Part shown: positions 7,075-9,044 of the stretch, piece by piece
Layout of the letters: every line of letters starts with the position of its first letter
How positions within the stretch are numbered: position 1 is the stretch's first letter
Origin: Pseudomonadota bacterium
GTDB taxonomy: Bacteria; Pseudomonadota; Alphaproteobacteria; Acetobacterales; Acetobacteraceae
Direction of reading: 5' to 3'
Assembly: GCA_021845835.1 (NCBI GenBank)
Contig: JAJZVE010000147.1
Span: 1-9,044, forward strand
DNA: 9,044 bases
Notes under the pieces: generated by a model
Told to the model about the DNA's origin: nothing
Database searches by the model: none
What the model saw: only the letters and a program-made list of their open reading frames with translations
Program-made: the position numbers and the translations under genes

Positions 7075-8331
7075 ATGAACATCTATTCCGGGCCGGTGTT
7101 CGACATGGCCCGCACGCAGTTCCATCGCATCGCCGACTATCTGGCGATTCCCACCGACGAGCGCGACCGGCTGCTGTATCCCAAGCGCGCCATCGCCGTG
7201 TCCTGCCCGGTGCATCGCGACGACGGGCGGCTGACCGTGTTCCAGGGGTTCCGCGTGCAGCATCATCTGACGCTCGGCCCCACCAAGGGCGGCACGCGCT
7301 TCGCCCCCTCGGTCGATATCGGCGAAGTGGCGGCGCTGGCGGTGTGGATGAGCTGGAAATGCGCGCTGGCCGGCCTGCCCTATGGCGGCGCCAAGGGCGG
7401 CGTGACCGTCGATCCCTATGCCCTGTCGCTGCGCGAGCTGGAGGGGCTGTCGCGCCGCTACATGCAGGAAATGATCCCCTTCGTCGGCCCGCACACCGAC
7501 GTGATGGCGCCCGACATGGGCACCAACGAACAGGTGATGGCGTGGTTCATGGACACCTATTCCATGTACCAGGGCCGCACCGTGACCGAGATCGTCACCG
7601 GCAAGCCGGTCGCGACCGGCGGCACGCTGGGCCGGCGCGAGGCGACGGGGCGCGGCGTCGCCTATCTGATCGACCGGGCGATGGAGCGCATCGGCGCGCC
7701 GGTGACGGGGGCGACGGCGATCGTGCAGGGGTTCGGCAATGTCGGCTCGATCACGGCGGCCACGCTCGCGTCGCGGGGCGTGAAGGTGATCGGCGTGTCC
7801 GACCACACGGCCTGCTATTTCGATGCGCGCGGCCTGGACGTGGCGGCGCTGCTGCGCCACGTCGCGGCCGCCGGCAAGCTCGCCGGCTTCTCCAACGAGA
7901 TGTCCTTCGACCCGGCGCAGCTGCTGACGCAGCCGTGCGACATCCTGGTGCCGGCGGCGGTGGAACGGGTGATCGACGCGGCGATGGCGGCGCGGCTGCG
8001 CTGCCGCGTGCTGGCCGAGGCGGCGAACGGCCCGACCACGCCGGATGCCGACGAGGTGCTGGACCAGCGGCGCGACATTTTTGTCATCCCCGACATCCTG
8101 TGCAACGCCGGCGGCGTGATCGTCAGCTATTTCGAATGGGTGCAGGACCTGCAGCAGTTTTTCTGGGACGAGGCGGAGGTGAACGACCGCCTGTATCGCG
8201 TGCTGCAGCGCGCCTTCGTGCAGGTGCTGGAGCGCGCGGCGCGCGACGGCGTCTCGCACCGCACCGCGGCGATGGCGATCGGGGTGACCAAGGTGCGCGA
8301 CGCCAAGGCGGCGCGCGGGCTGTTTCCGTAG
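7075..8331 (+). CDS. gdhA: glutamate dehydrogenase (Glu/Leu/Phe/Val dehydrogenase family)
   Basis: This 418-residue enzyme interconverts glutamate with 2-oxoglutarate plus ammonium using NAD(P)(H) in the cytoplasm. Family residues are in place: GPTKGGTRF (K71), SWKCALAGLPYGGAKGG (K95 and catalytic K107), APDMGT (D147), and the Rossmann motif VQGFGNVGS (217-225). NAGGVIVSYFEWVQ has the substrate-pocket serine S351. K95 together with S351 favours glutamate over leucine or phenylalanine. An acidic residue after the second Rossmann strand (VIGVSD, D243) hints at NAD(H), but weakly. The ATG at 7075 follows a GAGGG motif by 11 nt. The gene is divergent from the LysR regulator. Its TAG stop (8329-8331) lies 7 bp before the terminal repeat of the small mobile element, so the coding sequence is intact. 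Confidence 0.93.
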   Translation: MNIYSGPVFDMARTQFHRIADYLAIPTDERDRLLYPKRAIAVSCPVHRDDGRLTVFQGFRVQHHLTLGPTKGGTRFAPSVDIGEVAALAVWMSWKCALAGLPYGGAKGGVTVDPYALSLRELEGLSRRYMQEMIPFVGPHTDVMAPDMGTNEQVMAWFMDTYSMYQGRTVTEIVTGKPVATGGTLGRREATGRGVAYLIDRAMERIGAPVTGATAIVQGFGNVGSITAATLASRGVKVIGVSDHTACYFDARGLDVAALLRHVAAAGKLAGFSNEMSFDPAQLLTQPCDILVPAAVERVIDAAMAARLRCRVLAEAANGPTTPDADEVLDQRRDIFVIPDILCNAGGVIVSYFEWVQDLQQFFWDEAEVNDRLYRVLQRAFVQVLERAARDGVSHRTAAMAIGVTKVRDAKAARGLFP

Positions 8332-8338
8332 GCCCTGG

Positions 8339-8365
8339 TAGCTAAAACTGACACCTGGTACTCGG
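8339..8365 (+). repeat. left terminal inverted repeat
   Basis: The 27-bp left end starts TAGCTAAAACTGACACCTGG and continues TACTCGG. Aligned with the reverse complement of the right end it has four mismatches and one missing C. The CCTGGTA at 8354-8360 also occurs just outside and across the boundary at 8334-8340, so the outer edge is uncertain by a few bases. Confidence 0.75.
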
Positions 8366-8438
8366 ACGGCCTTAGCTGGTCACGGCCCATGTCGGACCTA
8401 TGGTATCGGGGTCCACTTTGTAAATTCGGGGGATCGCT

Positions 8439-8891
8439 TTGATACGTGATCTCGATGACCCAGCCTTCGTCGAGCGGATTCGGGCAAGCTTCGCCAGACA
8501 AGGGCTCATGGGCACCTTGGGGGCGTCACTGGTCAGCATCGCTCCCGGCCTTGTTGAGATCGCGATCAGCCCCGCTCCGGGAATTTCCCAGCAGCACGGT
8601 TTTGTCCATGCTGGCGCGGTCAGCGCCATAGCCGACACAGCAGCAGGGTACGCGGCTCTCAGCCTAATGCCGCTGGACAGGGGGGTGCTGACGACCGAAT
8701 TCAAGATCAATCTTGTTGCACCCGCCGTTGGCGATCGCATCCTTGCTCGTGGAAAGGTGGTGAAAGCGGGCCGGACCCTCACGCTCGCTCAGACAGAAGT
8801 GTTCGCCATCAACGGCGGAACCGAGAAACTCGTTGCACTCCTGACCGCTACCCTCATGGCAATCGAAGGGCGCGAAGCCGTGACTGACTGA
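8439..8891 (+). CDS. PaaI-family (hotdog-fold) thioesterase
   Basis: This 150-residue protein belongs to the PaaI/YdiI-like hotdog thioesterases, small cytoplasmic multimeric enzymes that hydrolyse acyl-CoA thioesters. The hallmark is QHGFVHAGAVSAIADTAAGY (about 52-71), with H57 and the probable catalytic acid D66 in the HGG-x(n)-D arrangement; the usual second glycine position reads HAG. Next comes VLTTEFKINLVAPAVGDRI, a central strand typical of the fold, then GKVVKAGRTLTLAQTEVFA. The acyl group accepted is unknown. The start is TTG at 8439, with GGGGGA (8428-8433) 5 nt upstream; the first in-frame ATG (8508) would remove about 23 residues. Codon choice (ATA, CTT, GTT) and GC differ from the neighbours. 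It is the only gene between the terminal repeats and is probably a recent arrival. Confidence 0.88.
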   Translation: MIRDLDDPAFVERIRASFARQGLMGTLGASLVSIAPGLVEIAISPAPGISQQHGFVHAGAVSAIADTAAGYAALSLMPLDRGVLTTEFKINLVAPAVGDRILARGKVVKAGRTLTLAQTEVFAINGGTEKLVALLTATLMAIEGREAVTD

Positions 8892-8905
8892 CGCCGTCTC
8901 CGGCG
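8892..8905 (+). terminator. weak hairpin after the thioesterase stop
   Basis: CGCCG (8892-8896) and CGGCG (8901-8905) form a 5-bp stem with a TCTC loop directly after the TGA. The next bases are CCTTCGCG, with no T-run, so intrinsic termination is doubtful. Confidence 0.25.
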
Positions 8906-8912
8906 CCTTCGC

Positions 8913-8940
8913 GCGGGTACCAGGCGTCAGGTTTTGGCTA
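8913..8940 (-). repeat. right terminal inverted repeat
   Basis: Read on the minus strand, this 28-bp end begins TAGCCAAAACCTGACGCCTG and continues GTACCCGC, mirroring the left end at 8339-8365. Its outermost three bases (8938-8940) are also the TAG stop codon of the aminotransferase gene entering from the right. Confidence 0.75.
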
Positions 8941-9044
8941 CTGGTCCGCATAGTTCCGCACGAAGCGTTGCAGCCGGTCCATCGCCTCGTGCAGCATCTC
9001 GGGGCTCTTGGCGTAGCAGATGCGCACCAGCCGCTCGGCGCCGC
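8938..9044 (-). CDS. C-terminal end of a PLP-dependent aminotransferase (partial)
   Basis: The last 34 codons of a minus-strand gene are visible; the start lies beyond the window. The peptide GAERLVRICYAKSPEMLH followed by EAMDRLQRFVRNYADQ matches the usual C-terminal ending of fold-type I, class I/II aminotransferases (aspartate aminotransferase superfamily), where a strand of the form x-x-VR-x-x-(F/Y)AK is followed by a helix with E-A-x-x-RL-x-x-(F/Y). The substrate cannot be told from this piece. The TAG stop is formed by the end of the right terminal repeat, directly after the CCAG copy of the proposed target duplication, so the original 3' end may have been altered by the insertion. Confidence 0.72.
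   Translation of the reverse strand, partial: GAERLVRICYAKSPEMLHEAMDRLQRFVRNYADQ

Larger units (their letters stand above)
8339..8940. mobile_element. 602-bp non-autonomous insertion element carrying a thioesterase gene
   Basis: The segment begins and ends with imperfect inverted repeats (TAGC-T/C-AAAAC...), 23 of 28 aligned columns identical. CTGG stands directly outside both ends (8335-8338 and 8941-8944), as expected for a 4-bp target duplication. The interior is poorer in G+C than its neighbours: hand counts give 30/60, 38/60 and 33/60 in the rows starting at 8401, 8461 and 8701, against 43/60 in the row at 7861. No transposase or remnant is present; the only gene is a hotdog thioesterase. 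This layout matches the mobile insertion cassettes described for other IS families, where an IS transposase acts in trans on cargo between matching ends. I do not recognise the IS family from these ends. Chance inverted repeats of this length at such positions are unlikely, but mobility is inferred. Confidence 0.7.

Noticed and set aside
5968..8259. Long minus-strand open frame running opposite gdh and through the LysR gene
   Set aside because: It is antisense to a clear glutamate dehydrogenase and out of frame with the LysR gene and fdsG. The translation has no family features.
8368..8438. Promoter for the thioesterase inside the element
   Set aside because: TA-rich hexamers such as TATGGT and TAAATT are present, but no -35/-10 pair with proper spacing stands out, so none is annotated.

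Overview
The window comes from a very GC-rich bacterium. Protein families and gene order fit an alphaproteobacterium, perhaps of the Acetobacteraceae/Rhodospirillales type; this is an inference from family resemblance and base composition only. Nearly all of the DNA is protein-coding. I see no rRNA, tRNA or CRISPR array.

The left two thirds (106-6989, minus strand) form one tight locus read right to left: a LysR-type regulator, then fdsG, fdsB, fdsA, fdhD (also called fdsC) and fdsD. Together they encode a soluble, cytoplasmic, NAD+-dependent molybdenum or tungsten formate dehydrogenase. FdsA holds the bis-pyranopterin active site and an Fe-S relay, FdsB holds FMN and the NAD site, and FdsG carries a [2Fe-2S] cluster. 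FdhD is the sulfurtransferase that matures the metal cofactor, and FdsD is a small accessory subunit. The genes from fdsG onward overlap or lie within 11 bp of each other. The complex oxidises formate to CO2 and passes the electrons to NAD+. The first 91 bases hold the 3' end of an unrelated, convergent gene.

To the right, an 85-bp gap separates the LysR gene from a divergent glutamate dehydrogenase gene (7075-8331, plus strand). The far right edge (8938-9044, minus strand) is the C-terminal end of a PLP-dependent aminotransferase.

Between the glutamate dehydrogenase and aminotransferase stop codons lies a 602-bp segment of clearly lower GC. It is bounded by imperfect 27/28-bp terminal inverted repeats and flanked by CTGG on both sides. 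It has no transposase; its only gene is a PaaI-like hotdog thioesterase. I read it as a non-autonomous cargo element (mobile-insertion-cassette type). The stop codon of the aminotransferase falls on the last three bases of the right inverted repeat.

The second main point of interest is in FdsA. The segment that in NuoG/FdsA relatives carries the His/Cys-ligated [4Fe-4S] cluster is present at full length, but all four ligand positions are replaced by Tyr, Trp, Asp and Asn. The other cluster motifs are complete.
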